A stretch of 64,000 nt of DNA from Tyto alba (Eukaryota > Chordata > Aves > Strigiformes > Tytonidae), in NCBI RefSeq assembly GCF_018691265.1, contig NW_024881301.1:10739752-10803751 (forward strand). The letters run 5' to 3'. Shown piece by piece: positions 12,607-26,100 of this stretch. The translations under genes and the position numbers were made by a program. Below the pieces are notes generated by a model. It was not told where the DNA came from and did not search any database. It saw nothing but the letters and a program-made list of their open reading frames with translations. How positions within the stretch are numbered: the first letter of the stretch is position 1; each line of letters starts with the position of its first letter.

Positions 12607-15600
12607 GAAATATATTCTTAACTGTATTAGAGTTAATTCTATGCAATACTGTTTTTCATGCTCTAAAATGGAGCCTTGTAAGGTCCTGACAGATGGCTGT
12701 CAAGTATTGGAAGGCAATACTCAGTTGCCTTGATTCCTTGAGGAAGAAGGGGGGACACTTAATGTATCAGAATAGCTAAAAGTACTTTCATGTAGAATGG
12801 TCACGTTTTTCCAATTCCCTAACCTGTGGTAACAAATTTTAACACCCATCTTCCCTAGAAAACTAGTGAGGTTATATTTTCTGCCCTAACCTCACTCCTG
12901 CCTGCAACCAGCACAGAAGAGGAACTGTATCAGGAAGGAGGACAGCACAGACTACTTTGCTCTTCAAAACAAATTATAAGAAGGGAGCAGGAGGAACCAC
13001 CTTGCTCTGAACACAAATCCAGGATGAATAGAAGGGTGAAGGATAAGAGAAGAAATGTAGATAAGCTGTCTCAAAGGACATAATCATTTCTCCAGAATAA
13101 TACTTCATTGTATCTTTTTTACCCAGACATTAGTTATATCTGAGTTTTCATAAACTTTTTTTTTCCACTGAGTTTTGCTTTCTCAAGAGAAAAAGAATAT
13201 CTAAAAATCTCTTTAGTTTGTTTGCTATAAAAAAGTTATCTTTAAAGACTCCAATGAGTTATTTCATATTATTTGAAATATGCCAGCTAAAATGAATCTT
13301 CTGAAATTTTTTAGATTAAGTGGTTGTTGGGATCTACAGGTACATTATCTATTCTTAAACATTTTCCCAACATGCTTTAGTAAGATTTCTTGTCATACTT
13401 TAATCAGATTAACTAAAACCAGATTACACACTTCAATCTATGTATTTTCTAGGCATTTTCACATATAGCAATAAATTCACTCCTTAAGGACTACATCTTT
13501 TCAGCTTTGAAGACTGGATATAGTTCAAAGTAGTAGTCACTGAAAAATCTGCCACACCAAAACCCATAAACATGATAGACAGATTTAGGTCCCAGAAGGA
13601 AAATTTCTGGATCTGATACCGTACACTAAAATTAATTTATAAGGGGTTTTAGCTCCTAGGTTAGAGTTCAGTGTATTCAAAATAAGATACTTCTTAAAAA
13701 GCATCTGGGACCAGCTGCTACAATTCTCTTCAAAACTCAAGTTCTCTTCATCTGCATTTTTAGGGAACCCACTTCAAATACTGAAATAAGAAATCTCTCT
13801 GCATCAGATGCTGTGCTTCTCCTATGGAGGGAGAGGTCCAATGACACAGATACAGGTGACCCATATGTCATCTAACTCCCTCTGCCCTCTATTTTCTACT
13901 GTTTAGGTGCTCAGAGATTCCTAGCCAAAAAGAAAGCATAAAGCACAGAAAGCTAGATAATATTTTGGCATTCTCAATCTGTATCAAAAAGCTCATTGGT
14001 GGACTTGCACAAATCCCCGCTGAAAAACCTAGCTTTGTCAGATGTTAGAAGACTTTTGTTATCCACCACTGTGTAGCGTAAGTGAAGGGAACATTCCCAA
14101 TGGAGTCATACTCCTCTACTAAAGGTTTATTTTGCTAGCTGCAATGCTTTGTCATTTTTGGCTTAAAGAATTACGCACAGGTTAATTAAAATTTGCAATA
14201 TATGAACCTTAAATTTTTTTTTTAAGTGAAGAAAATAAGGAAGAAGTTATGTAACGTGTCAAAAGCTAGCAAATCAGTGAAAACATCCTGCTATATTTTA
14301 GATGTGTTTCAGTTTACAGCAGATTATTCAGAGTCTAATTTCAGAAATTGTCTAGTTAAACCTCAGCTGAAGCAGAGCCTTTCCTTATTTATAAAAAAAA
14401 AAAAAAAAACAAAAACAAACAAACAAACAAAAAACTAAACCAAAACAACCCCCCCAAACCTGTATTTGCACATGCACAAAACAGTATAGAAACATTTTCC
14501 TGCTTGTTTTAGAATGTGAGCAGAGTTTGAAAGCTGTACATAAGGCTATTAGTGACTGAGGCTGAGATTTTATATGTATGTATATACACAAACTCACAAG
14601 AGAAAGTAAATCAAATATTATATAAAGTGCACCTTGAAAGGGTAAAAAAAAAAAAAAGGGTTTTTTCATATCTGTAATCTTGATGGAATCCCTATTTGGA
14701 ACAGGGTGACATGACATGTTATTTTCCCCTCTTGAAGCTAATTCTCTAACTTCCCAGAAAAATATTTTCCACTCTATTAAGAAAATTTACATCAAGACAA
14801 AATGTAATGTCAATCTACAAGTATTTAATGGAAATAGTAATGGATATGCACCCCCTCCACACTGAAAAATGCTTAGTGGATTCACTGATCAAAGTAAGAA
14901 AATAGTGTCTTTATATCAAATATGCATACTACAAAGTGAAGCAAATGTAAGTAATCCACAGGAGATTATACTTGCTTTACCGTTAAAGAAATATCTGAAT
15001 AAAATATGGCTCAATTTACTTCTTCAGACAGAAAATTTCAGCCTCTTGCAGAAGGAAGACAGCATCTTCTGATAACATGACTACAGGCATTTTCAGGGTC
15101 AGATGACAGCAGCACAGAGCTCACCTGCCTTGACTTCCCTGGCAAGGCGCTCTAAAGGAACCTGAAGCATTTTATGGCTACTCAGGTCAGCTTTTCATTT
15201 CTGCTAATATCAATAAAGATTCTGCCCTGATTGCAATCCCTTAAAAAATAATAAATCTTGTTCTACAGGAGCTTGCAGATTGTTAGGGAAAGAACATGCT
15301 ACAAATGGGTAACCAGTACTCTGATAATTTCAGAAAGTCTATAAAGAAATTACTAATACATTGCTTGAAAAGCATTTTTCCTTAATTTAGTATTTGTAAA
15401 CTTAATACCATGGATTGTGTCCTTTAATAAAATCCTTAATAGACAAGATCGAAGGTATAGGAATAAATCTACCTTTCACTGTATTTTACAGTAAGTGCAT
15501 TTAATTTCCATTATCATGATAAAGCTTACAAGGTTGGAATCATATTATTTATGTCAGTAACAAGTACAACAGAGCAATTCATCTAGAAGAATAATGACTT

Positions 15601-16731
15601 AGAGGGACAAACTTTGGAGGTCAGTGTAACTCATTCCTTTTATACATTCACCATTTGACTTTCCGGCTCAATACATGGATCCCATACACAGTGCCAGTTA
15701 AGGATATTAATAATGATTGTATGACATTACCACCATCCCCCAACTATGAACAACTCCTTCAATACAGGCCACCACACAGCCACTGTGAAGACAGAATTGT
15801 TTTCACTGCTAAGCTGAATAGGATTTAACTCAGTGATATACAAGTGAAAGATGTCAGCCTCACTTCTTTAAGTCTTCAGTTCTATTACTAATTTTAAAAA
15901 TTAAATTCTGTGTCAGTTTTTAACACTACATTGGCTGATAGTTTAAAGAAATATTGCACCTAGGACTATTGACTACATTTTAAGCTTTCTAATTTCATAA
16001 CATTTCTGAATATCTATGAACTTTTTCTTTCACCTCACTAATGAGATCTGCTAGTGGAGTTTCACAGCAGGGAAAAGATCAAGGTGCTACGGGGGGAAGA
16101 GGTCAGCACAAGAAACAATTTTTCCTCAGCAAAAAAAGAACAAGAAATTTCCTCCTATATGATTTCTTCCTACCAGGCAGCAAACACTTTGAAGTATTGT
16201 TGAGAGCTCTTAGCTGCAAATACATTCAGTCAGATACATTTGAGGGGCAAGTGGCCTGCATACTCATAATAAGCCATCACAAAATCTGGACAAAAACCCC
16301 ATTATATCAGGCTGCATGAGGTCTGCAAAATAGTCTTGCCTGTACCTGCTGAATTATGTCCATGACATGGTCTTTGTCAACACTAAGCTTATGAGAAAGG
16401 ATCCTACATGTATATATTATTACATCTTGCGGGGTGGGGTGGTACTGCCGAACTTGGAGCATTAGCAGAATAGATCACAGCAGTTAACAGGGACAAGGAC
16501 TGTGCCTTGCTTTACCACAGTTGTTCTCATGGGAGAAAGGCACTCCATAACCGAGAGTGCTGGAGTACCGCACTCAGCACCAACACTGGAGGTGTCCCAC
16601 AACAGGTTATCTTCAGAAAAGTAAAGTTATTGATAGCAATTTTTCCATTCATTAACAGGCCCATCCTGTTAATGATCTTGATCTGTGCATTATGGACAGG
16701 GTTCTCCACAGAATCTTATAACTCTGTAATC

Positions 16732-16755
16732 AAAAAAAAAAAAAAAAAAAAAAAA
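16732..16755. repeat. A24 homopolymer
   Basis: Run of 24 A within the AKAIN1 intron. It gives rise to a chance open frame with a lysine tract, which is not a gene. Confidence 0.85.
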
Positions 16756-17324
16756 GCTAGCAAAGAAATTTCACGTTTTCATATCCCGCAGCACAACAGG
16801 TTTGTTGCCTTCCCAGATTTGCCACTAGAGAAGATCAGGACTATTCAGACGAGTAATCACATCTGTTTCAGTGTGCAGCTGCTATGTCTTCAACTGCAGT
16901 TTAATGAGACTCCTAAAATGTTTGGTCCAGGATGAGCTTCTGATCTTCAGTGTCATTATGCAAGTCTGTTATACTTCTAGCTTAAAAATGTTAAGAACAG
17001 CTGCGCTGCTGAAAAGCTGGTTGAGAAGATATTGGCATTGCTATTGTAAGAAGAAGGTGCTGATCTGTGAATATTCTGACTTCTCTAATATCTATCTTTA
17101 AACTTTCTGTTCACACATCTTTTTTCACATAAAAATATTGATACAAAAACAAGTTCTATCTTCTCCTCCTTTTTTGGGGATTGCAGGGTCATGAGTAAAG
17201 CCTGCGTGTTCCTAGTTATGGAGAAAATGTCAGGTAAGAAGGAATTCTTAAAATTACATTGAAAAATAACAGGAATGACCTGAAAGATGAAATAACACAA
17301 TTCAAAGTAAATACAATCTTAAAG

Positions 17325-17550
17325 GATGGGAGTGTTCAGACACTGGAACGAGCTACCAATGTAAATGTTGCAATCTTTCTTGACATATTCAGATCAAAAC
17401 TAATTCCTTTCTAAAAGATACTATTTAGCCAAAAATACAAATTCCTATTCAAGCAAACACAGCTCTGTACAGTACTGACTGGGTGAAGCAACAATGACCT
17501 GCAATTATGAGACTCCATGGTAATTTTTTATGGTCTTACATTATAGAGTA
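17325..17550 (+). mobile_element. ancient CR1-like LINE remnant
   Basis: The run cactggaacgagctaccaa, then 'tattcagatcaaaactaattcc' and 'taaaagatactatttagcc', follows the order of segments in the 3' part of old (L3-type) CR1 elements: 'ggaaca..ctacca', 'cttcaaatcaagactggat', 'aagatatgctttagcc'. It is strongly diverged and the ends are approximate. Confidence 0.5.
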
Positions 17551-18957
17551 AAATTCTGAAAATATACTAAAATAATCACTGAAATGATACACTAGTGAGA
17601 GTTGCTTAGAAAACCCATTACGTAGCTCAGATATCCTTAACAGGTTTCTAACTTTATTCCCAAGCTAGTTTTAAAAATGCAGGCCATCTTTGTCTTATAT
17701 CAGTACACACACATAAGGGCAAAGGTCTAAGACATAAGTGTTTGAGTGATTCAAGTGTAAAATAGCATCAGAAAAAGTCCTTGGAGCATGAAAAAACACC
17801 TTTGTATCCTGCTTATTCAGGCAAATCAGAAGTAAACAGTATTACTTTAAATTTTATTTTACTTTTTGACTTGTAAAAGTTTTAGGGCTGAAAACAAGCA
17901 AGATAATTTTTGGGAAAAGTAACTGAAAGCAATTTGCAAAGTAGTATGATATTGATTAGCAACATTTAAAATCATTGCTAAATCTTCCTGGTTCATTTAA
18001 AAACAAAAATAAGACTATTAATGATCAGATAGCCTGATATTGGAAGCGATCACTCCTTTGTAAGCTAATGATATGGTAACAGGAGAAAGCTTGCTGCATT
18101 CTATAGTTTTTGCAGATGCTTTAGAACAAATAAATGTTTTAATAACTCTTTATTTCTTACCTTACAAAACCAGATAGTTAATCTGTGGAATTATTTATAG
18201 TTATCAATCTTTTATAAGCTAATTTGGTAGTGATATTGTTAAAATTATGGAATACACTATCTTCTGAAGTCTCATAAGAAAATCTGCCAATTCAACAATG
18301 ATGATTTCTCTTTGCTTTTTGTCCTAATCCAAAACTTTGAAATTTCATGCTTCTCTACTGCAGTCCCATGCATATCTCCATCCTTACATCTGACAATCAG
18401 TAGCACTTTTTTGTCTACTTCTCAGACCGCCTAAAACAGTTCAATTCAGGAAAAGAAGCTAAACTTTGCAATGTGTATTTTGTCCACATTTCCATTATAT
18501 GCATCAGCCCCTGTTGTAAGGGTAGCACATCATGTGGGACTCCTCCAGGTAAAATGAACTACCTGAGATCTCAGAGTTTGCACTGTATTTCCTATACACC
18601 AACCTATCATCAGTCAACCAGCACAATAAAGAGCAATGAAGCCCCAGTCAGATTAAATCTGGTAGAGGAAAAATGTACTTTTCTCAGCTCCTTTTTCTGG
18701 AACAGACTCAATGTTAACTAAAACTGGGTATGAAGGAAGATCATGTATGAATAATATCTTTTGCATGCCTGTAAATAGCAACATACTGTCTAGAATAAGT
18801 CAGAAAGCTGAATTTTGAACATGAAATAGCATCCTTTTTGTAACAACTTTGACCTATCTAGTTCAGTAATATCCAGGCCTGTTTAGGGGGTGGGAGGTGG
18901 TGGTGGCAGCGTGCATTTGTTTATTATGTGGGGTTTTGGTAGGAGGTGTTGGGTTGG

Positions 18958-19079
18958 GTTTTTTTGTTTATTTTGCTTTTGTTTTTTTTTTTTTTTTTTT
19001 TTTTTGTTGTTTGTTTTGTTTTGTTTTGTTTGTTTGTTTGGGTTTTTTTGTTTTTTGGTTTTTTTTTTTTTTTTTTTTG
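18958..19079. repeat. T-rich low-complexity tract with TTTTG/TTTG units
   Basis: Almost purely T with interspersed G, including TTTTG and TTTG units. It produces phenylalanine-rich frames on one strand and lysine-rich frames on the other; none is a gene. Confidence 0.9.
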
Positions 19080-21287
19080 TTACATAGTAGCTGGTTTTAA
19101 GATTTAGGGAAAAGACTTGAAGCTTAATAGGAAAGTATCCAGTCAACAGTCAGTTGGCTTTAGCTTTTAAAAAGTATATTTAAACTTGGTAAGCTGCTTC
19201 TACTTAACAGTTTATAAACCTAGCATGTTAATTCAGTGCTCTGCAATAATGCATCCACCACCTTAAGGAAGAATCATCTTATTCCCATGCAAAATGTTAT
19301 CTTTGTCTTCAGATAAACAAGTTCTATTTTTTTTTTTTTTCTCTGACAGAGAGTTTCCCTGTTGCTGTTTTTGTTTTCTTTTATTTTTTTTTTTCCACTC
19401 CTCTCCTGGAAGGATGTTTATCATTCTGAGACTAACTATTTCTAGTTAGGCAAAGCTTTTTCCTTCTCCCGCCTGCTCCTCTTCACCCCTTCTCCCCCCT
19501 CCAGCAAATATATTAAACAGAAAATACAGTCATTCATCACAACAAGATAAAAATCAGAAAGTTGACTCAAGAAATAAAACTGAATTGCTTAGTAAACTTA
19601 TAGAATTCCTATATCATATGGCGTAAAGTACTATGAAGATGCTAAAGATGTACAAAACCCAATCATTTTTTTAAATATCTGGAGAAGAGACCATGCCAGG
19701 GCAGGGCTGATGCACATACAAAAAAGCAATAAAAGTATTGAAATCTACTCAGGCTTGCTCTGTCTGACTACAGGAAATTATAAAACCCCTCTGATTGCTT
19801 TGTCATCTCTTTTACAGATTCTCACTTAGTTACCCTATGTATATTATGACAACATTTGAAAGGAAACCATGGGCTTTTCTTTGACTAAAACCAGACAAAA
19901 AATAAATGATTATGCAAGACAGATTTTTTTTTTCCCCCTTATAGGTTAGAGTTGTGTAAAGAACAATTCATGTAGTTATTAATGAGATTTGGGGTTTGTT
20001 CATTGTCAGCCTTTGAGAAAAATAAGCGTGTTTTCATTATTTTAGAGATAATCTCTTCCTGCAGTATTCCAGTCCCATGGTGCACTTCAAAAATGAGTAC
20101 AGTTAATGGTGACAGACTTTCAGATAAAAGGAGTTCAGAAAAGAGCCACTAATACTGAAAGAAGTACTACAAAAAACAGTGGCTGGTTCTATTAAGATAA
20201 ATAACTTGGTCCCAGTTTCAGAACATGATGTATGGGAAAGTATCAAATTAGACAGCACCTGGGAAGTTAAAGAGACAAAATGAACATGATTGTTGAAAAA
20301 GGTTATTAATTTCTCATAAAATTAGACTTTGTTGAGTTATTGAATTAACAAATATGATTTATTTTTTTTAATGAAAGTATAAAGCCTTTGAAATCTTACC
20401 CTTTCACAGACTGGATATAGAAGTACAAAGAAAGACAAAACTTCTGTTAGCTTTGCAAAACTAAGGTATTAATAGTTACTCATTGTCAAGTTGCAGCCTT
20501 TACTTTCCCCTTTTCTATTGATGCACTATTTTTACTGACAAGTATATTTATTTAAAGAAGTTAATTTCGAGTCATTTCACTACATTAGATATTATGTCTG
20601 ACTTACAATTATATCCTGGAGCTACTGGGTCTCTCATTCCTTTCTGAACAACAAACTGACTATTTCCAAGCAGAATGTACCAAGTCCAATGCAGATTCTC
20701 TGTAGCTTCCCTTCTGTGGTACAGCAAAAACATATTACACAGCAGAGATTCTGCACCCTTACAGAGGTCTCACATTAGACATGAGCTCCTGCTGAAGTCT
20801 TCAGTGTTGTTCCAGTAAAAACTGGACTGAGCAAAGTTTAGTTTCTCTTCCAAATACTCAGAGAGGGGAGGAAGGAGAATGGAAATTCGTGAAATATGCC
20901 CATGAGTTGCAGAGATTGCCCCACTGGCAGCCATTGGTGTGGGTGCCGGGGGACACACACACTTGCTCTCCAGTCACCGCAAGGCCACATCCCCCTTCCT
21001 GACCCTTTTGTGCAGACTGACAAGCACGGTCCCTCACACACATGCACAGGAGGCTCCTGTCCCTGATGGGAACCACAGGGGTGACCCTCATAACCTCTGG
21101 CTCCACAGCTAAACACGTCCTCAGCTAAGCTTCCTTCTTTGAAACTACCTGTCTCTGCTCGGTGGCGACTCTGGTCCAGCCGTTACCCGCCCCCCCCACA
21201 CCACCACCCCGTGGAGTAGCTCTCCGGTACGGCCGGGGCCTTCCTGCTGGGCTCCCGCGGCTGAGCACGGGAAGCGGTTGCCCTTAC

Positions 21288-21303
21288 CTGGAGCGAACAC
21301 CAT
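21288..21303 (-). CDS. AKAIN1: AKAIN1 coding exon 1, residues 1-5 plus first base of codon 6
   Basis: Only 16 coding bases: ATG at 21303-21301, encoding MVFAP plus the first base of Gly6, then the donor GTAAGG from 21287. The start has a strong Kozak setting (GGCGGCACCATGG). Splicing to 8207 gives MVFAPGEKPG, which agrees with the mammalian AKAIN1 N-terminus as I recall it, and the phase-1 junction keeps the frame. This exon is too short for gene finders that rely on coding length; the frame reading through the donor is not coding. The CpG island position supports it as the first coding exon. Confidence 0.88.
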
Positions 21304-21316
21304 GGTGCCGCCCGGG

Positions 21317-21479
21317 CTCAGCACCCCGGGCAGGTCCGGGATCCCCACGGCTCAGCACCCCGGGCGGCTCAGCACCCCGGCCCCGGGCGGTTCAGCACCC
21401 CGGGCGGCTCAGCACCCCGGGCGGCTCAGCACCCTGGACAGCAGCGCCCCGGCCCCGCGCGGCTCAGCACCCCGGACAG
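21317..21479. repeat. 17-bp GC-rich minisatellite
   Basis: Seven copies of a cYcagcacccYgg core begin at 21317, 21351, 21368, 21391, 21408, 21425 and 21463. The spacings of 17, 17, 17 and 34 bp show a 17-bp unit (core plus ggcgg-type linker), and the others are irregular. It lies just upstream of the AKAIN1 start codon, so it is probably in the 5' UTR or core promoter. Confidence 0.85.
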
Positions 21480-21541
21480 CGCCCGGCCCCGCGCGGCGCC
21501 GGCTGCGGGCCGCGGTCCCTCCCTCCACACTGCGGCGGGGC

Positions 21542-21562
21542 GGGGGGGGGGGGGGGGGGGGG
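21542..21562. repeat. G21 homopolymer
   Basis: Uninterrupted run of 21 G in the AKAIN1 CpG island, able in principle to form G-quadruplexes. Run length is likely variable or error-prone in assemblies. Confidence 0.85.
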
Positions 21563-23126
21563 ACCGGGGCGCAGCCACACGGACGGACACACGGACACAC
21601 ACACGCACAGGCTCTCAGGGAATCATCGCTGCCACTCGTCGCTGCCCTGCAGCGGGGGGAAGGGCAAAGAGGAGAAAGGGAATAGCGACCTGCCCAGCAG
21701 GGAGACCGGCTAATTGTGCCTAATTACCTCTCGGCAACAGCTCCGCTGCCTGACGTGTCGGGGTGCGCTGCTTTCACCGCGAGCTGACAGCCCTGCTAAT
21801 AGGCTCCCGCGACACCGGACTTTGTCACCGCATTTTAGTTTTCAAAGGTTCAAATGCTGAGGAATTTATACCTCTGATTTCACAGGCCTGTTAACCCCGC
21901 CGCACCGAACAGAGAACTTTGATTTAAGGGGGAACATGAACGTTTCAGCATATAAAAGATGACATCAGGGTCAAAAGGCAATTAAATTAATGAATAAGTA
22001 ATAAGCTAGAGAAGAGGAGGGCAAGCAGCAGGACAAGACAAAACTTAAGATTTTTCCACCAACTTCTATATTTCACATTTGATTAGCTTTTATTTGTAAA
22101 ACCCATGCTCAGATTTCCTGTGGACCCTGAACTTCAGCTACAGAATTGAGAAGCACAACAGTGAGATGGAACACAATTTAGAGGAACTCACTCTCCTATT
22201 TAAGCCTAACCTGCAAGAGGTATTTTGAATAATATTATCAGTGCAAATTAGAGAAAGTAGTTTTTTAAAAAAAAAATCAGCATAAATGCTTGCATGTAAA
22301 TTTTTGCAATATGCATTACATTTTCCCATAACCTATGAACATTCCTACAAGCCTATTTAATTATTTTCATAGTCAAGCATTTTATACACACAGAATTCTC
22401 CAATTAAATCTGGAATATTTTAAGTCTCCAAATAAGGTGTTATTCTGAAAATACAGATACAGAAAAGCACTGACCTGCTTAAATAAATCTGCCTATATAC
22501 TTAATACACTGATATATACTTCATAAACTGGTGACAGTTTTTTCCTTTTTTTTGAGAATATTATATAAGACCATTTCTCCTTGGGAATACCTTCTAGATT
22601 TATCTTCACCTACCGTTTCTAGTATCAGATTTCTGGTTATTCCTTTTATTCCCCTTCACAATTTCAGCTTCTTTATTGCCATTTGTTTCTCTCTCCTGTC
22701 TTATATTTTAGAAATTCAATTTCACTTCTCTCAGATGGCAACTGAATTAACTAACCCAGACATTATACCTCTGGCTGCTCAAAAATGGTGTTTCCTCTGA
22801 GAATATTACTTCAAAAATCTTTATTCTAAACTTTTTTCATCTATCATCATTCTCATTCACCTTTAGTCTCAGAACTAACAGGATACCTATGAACTGAATT
22901 AGAACAATTTTCAGTACAAGTATCACACATAAAATGCAGAAAAGATTACAGTCAGCAATATTCAGCATTCTTAAGAGAAAGGTGAAGGATACCCTATTTT
23001 CTAAAGATTCTCAGGACTGAATTTGGGAAGATTGTGGGAAAACTTGTGCTGGCATTTTTAATGATGTATCTGTTATGTGGCCCCTACATACCTGATTCAC
23101 GTGTTCAATGGAGATTCAGCCATCAT

Positions 23127-23151
23127 AAAAAAAAAAAAAAAAAAAAAAAAA
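23127..23151. repeat. A25 homopolymer
   Basis: Run of 25 A in intergenic DNA with no recognisable transcript-like sequence before it. Confidence 0.85.
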
Positions 23152-26100
23152 GATGTTAATCCACTTCTAAAAACCCCCAATCCTACTAGATATATCTTTA
23201 ATTACATACATCCTCAAAATAAATCACATGTATGTTTCTAAGGGATTGGGTTTCAAGACAGTGAAGCAGCTTGTTAAAAGATTTTCAAAACAATAAATAT
23301 GATTCAGTGATCTGAAAGTCTGTAAGTAACCTGTAAAACTCTAGGTGGGTATCTGCAAGTTGGTAACAGAACCTACACTATTTTGGTGAAATAATACAGA
23401 TCATTCTATGTTCTATGCCTATCTTTCTTTAACTGCTACCTCTAATCTACTAAATTACTCAAAACAGGGATTTTATTTTAGAGTTTTTAGTTTTCTTGCT
23501 CAAATGAAAACCTACCAGTAATTAATGTTTTCTGGCAGAGGAAAAAATGTTATCAAAATGCATCTTGGGCCTCTTTTTTTCATGTAATTAATTTCTGAAT
23601 TTCAGATTTGGTCACAAGTTCAAAATGCATAAAACTCACTGAAATAACTGGACAGGACAGAGTTCTGTAATGAATTGTCACCTTAAAAAAATGTGCTGTT
23701 AATGCAGTACAACCACCAAACCAAACAGTGCACTAATAATTATTCTCATTCAAGTTCAGATCAGTGGAAAACAACATCAGTTATGACCAGTTATTAAAAA
23801 AAACCCAAACCACTGAGAATGAAACACAGAGGTAAAAAATGTAATATCATTAAAATTCAATTGTTGTTCATTTAGAGATGTACCATCAACTTGTATGAAA
23901 TAGAAAACATGAAAGTACTTACAAAAACATCTGTATAAATTTTTATTAGTAATTATACAGTCCCTGCCTTGTGTATCATTTAAGTTTTTACTGTTTCAGT
24001 GAGGAATTACTAGTTTCTGTATAACACCAGGAGACTTAAAAATTCTCTAGTACATACCTTCAAAGGTTTTTCTGAAGTCTTGGCTGACTTAGAGAATATT
24101 TTGTTGAGAAGTTTAACATTTTTAGATGGTTATAAAACTCAAATTGACTGATGTCACTTTAAATCATCTGTTGCTATTTGTAATTCTGTGGTTTTACATC
24201 TGAAGTAAATCCTTTATTCTAGTGGAACCAAAAAAAATTATTTGGTCACACAGAGTCAGAAGCTTAGTAAACATGTTTTAAGAAAGAAGCCATTTTCACC
24301 TGATGCTGTTTAATGTTTCAGTGTTTTGTTAACAAGAATGTGCAGCTAACGTTTTACATTTTTTGAAAGAAACATTTGGAAGTGATCACACTAAATATAA
24401 ATGAAAATATTTTATATTAAAATAAAGATATATAGAGATAATTAGGAAGATTTTGTATGTCTACATCAAATGTTAATTTTATATTTTATAAAAAGCTTTC
24501 TTCCCAACTCTGAGAATGAATTAGCTCTGTGCTTTTTTTTTTTTTTTTATTTCTTCACACACCTCAACATTAATAATCAAACCTAGCTCTTTGGGAGGGA
24601 AGATTAGTATTATCAGTGAACTGCTTGATGTCTTTTGCTGAACTAGATACTATCATAATGGTCTTCAAAAAGAAATGACAGTCACTGACTATCTTATGGT
24701 TAAGCTTAACAATAAAAATCTTTACTATCCAAGGTGCAATGCATTGCATCTGAAACTGCAAGGAAATAGAGGAAATAACTGTGGAAATAATTGTGACTGT
24801 GTATGATCAAGCAATACCTAAAATGATTTAGATGAATATTTGAAGTATACCAATTGCCATTTGACAGTAGGGATGATAATATTCATTGTCCCAGATTTAG
24901 ACTAGAACAATTAATGCCTTTGTGATTAATGTGTCTCTAACAGACAGATGTAGGGAATAAACACAGAAGGGAAAAAAGAAAAGTCAAAATGGGCAGAAGT
25001 ACTGTCCTCCTGAAAGAAGAAGTCAATGAAAAGCCAGTTACCCTTCCGTGAGTACTCCAGAAGAACAGCAATGCACAGATGTCCAGCAGCCAAAGACATG
25101 AGACCTTGAAAGCCAGCAGCAAGAACATGCAACATTTCCAGAAACAGGAAAAAGGGAATGACATTAAAGATAAATGTGGCCATTAGCGTTTCAATGTATC
25201 AGTCTCTTCATTTTTCTTAATTAATCTGATAAGCTGCATAGTAGTCCAGGGATGAGATTTACAAACATGGATAAATTTTAGATAGAGTCTAGGAGAAACA
25301 GCTGCACAGTTTGGTGCTTTTTTGTTTTGATTTTTTTTTTTTAAAGTATCACAAAGATGAGTCCACCCAGGACTTCTCACAGCATGTAAAGAGATCCCAA
25401 AAGCTCCACTTCCATCTAAGTAAGCTCTCTAGCTGATTACATCACCACCCTCACCATAGCTGAATGCATCACACCCGTTAATGATTATTTTCCAACAGTT
25501 CCATGAGAAGTAAATTGGTATTTTTATGTTACAGATGGGAGCTGAACCCAAAGCAAAAGCCAACTAATAAGAAACAAAGACCTAGATAAATTTAGGAGGT
25601 TTAAATACAAGACTGAATGATTCACCTAAACCTTTACCACATATACAACTGTGCAAAAATCAGTGGAGCCAAAGTCATCACTGCTCCCACCTGCCACACC
25701 TCTGTAGACAGCCAGTCCCTTCACTGACACAGATGAATGACCCGCAGTCCAAAATTCAGAGCCTTTAGATCATGCAGGAATTTTTTTATACAGCAAGGAA
25801 TTCAGTCCAGTCAAGTCCTTGGTTAATGACTCTGGATCCAGCAGAGACACTGTGAAACATAGGAAGAGACTTTAAAGGACCTCACATACAACTACTGACT
25901 CATGACATGCACAAGGCCATACCATTCTACACCGTGCTAAAGACTCATAGGATGTGTTGGGAGCCTGCCACAAGTAAAATTCTCATCTTAAAACTTTTTC
26001 TGTTCTACCAGCACAACACCACATTTGTTAGACTAAAACTTAATATATTAGCACGTGTCTTCCTCTTTTCTATAAAGTGTTTTAAGACCCTGATCAAACC

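Larger units (their letters stand above)
8208..21287 (-). other. AKAIN1: AKAIN1 intron 1 (about 13.1 kb)
   Basis: The donor on the minus strand is CCAG|GTAAGG at 21288/21287 and the acceptor ends ctggcag at 8208; both fit the GT-AG rule. The intron contains a 50-bp LTR piece (9013-9062), a CR1 3' end (9170-9309), an older CR1 remnant (17325-17550), homopolymer runs (A28 at 12579, A24 at 16732) and a long T-rich low-complexity tract (18958-19079). I recognised no further coding exon or RNA gene. Alternative untranslated exons cannot be excluded. Confidence 0.75.
21170..21870 (-). promoter_or_regulatory. AKAIN1: CpG island, AKAIN1 promoter and 5' UTR
   Basis: A sharp rise in G+C and CpG in otherwise AT-rich DNA, enclosing the AKAIN1 start codon. 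No TATA box stands out near it, as is usual for CpG-island promoters. Upstream of the start it carries a 17-bp minisatellite (21317-21479), a G21 run (21542-21562) and two TAATT homeodomain-type core sites at about 21712-21728. The transcription start probably lies between about 21310 and 21800 on the minus strand; it cannot be placed more exactly from sequence. Confidence 0.75.

Noticed and set aside
18883..19146. Lysine/asparagine-rich or phenylalanine-rich frames
   Set aside because: Translation of the T-rich low-complexity tract 18958-19079.
21162..21713. Open frames of 135-183 codons in the AKAIN1 CpG island
   Set aside because: Their content is the 17-bp minisatellite and poly-G translated; they are on the strand opposite to AKAIN1 and have no recognisable family.
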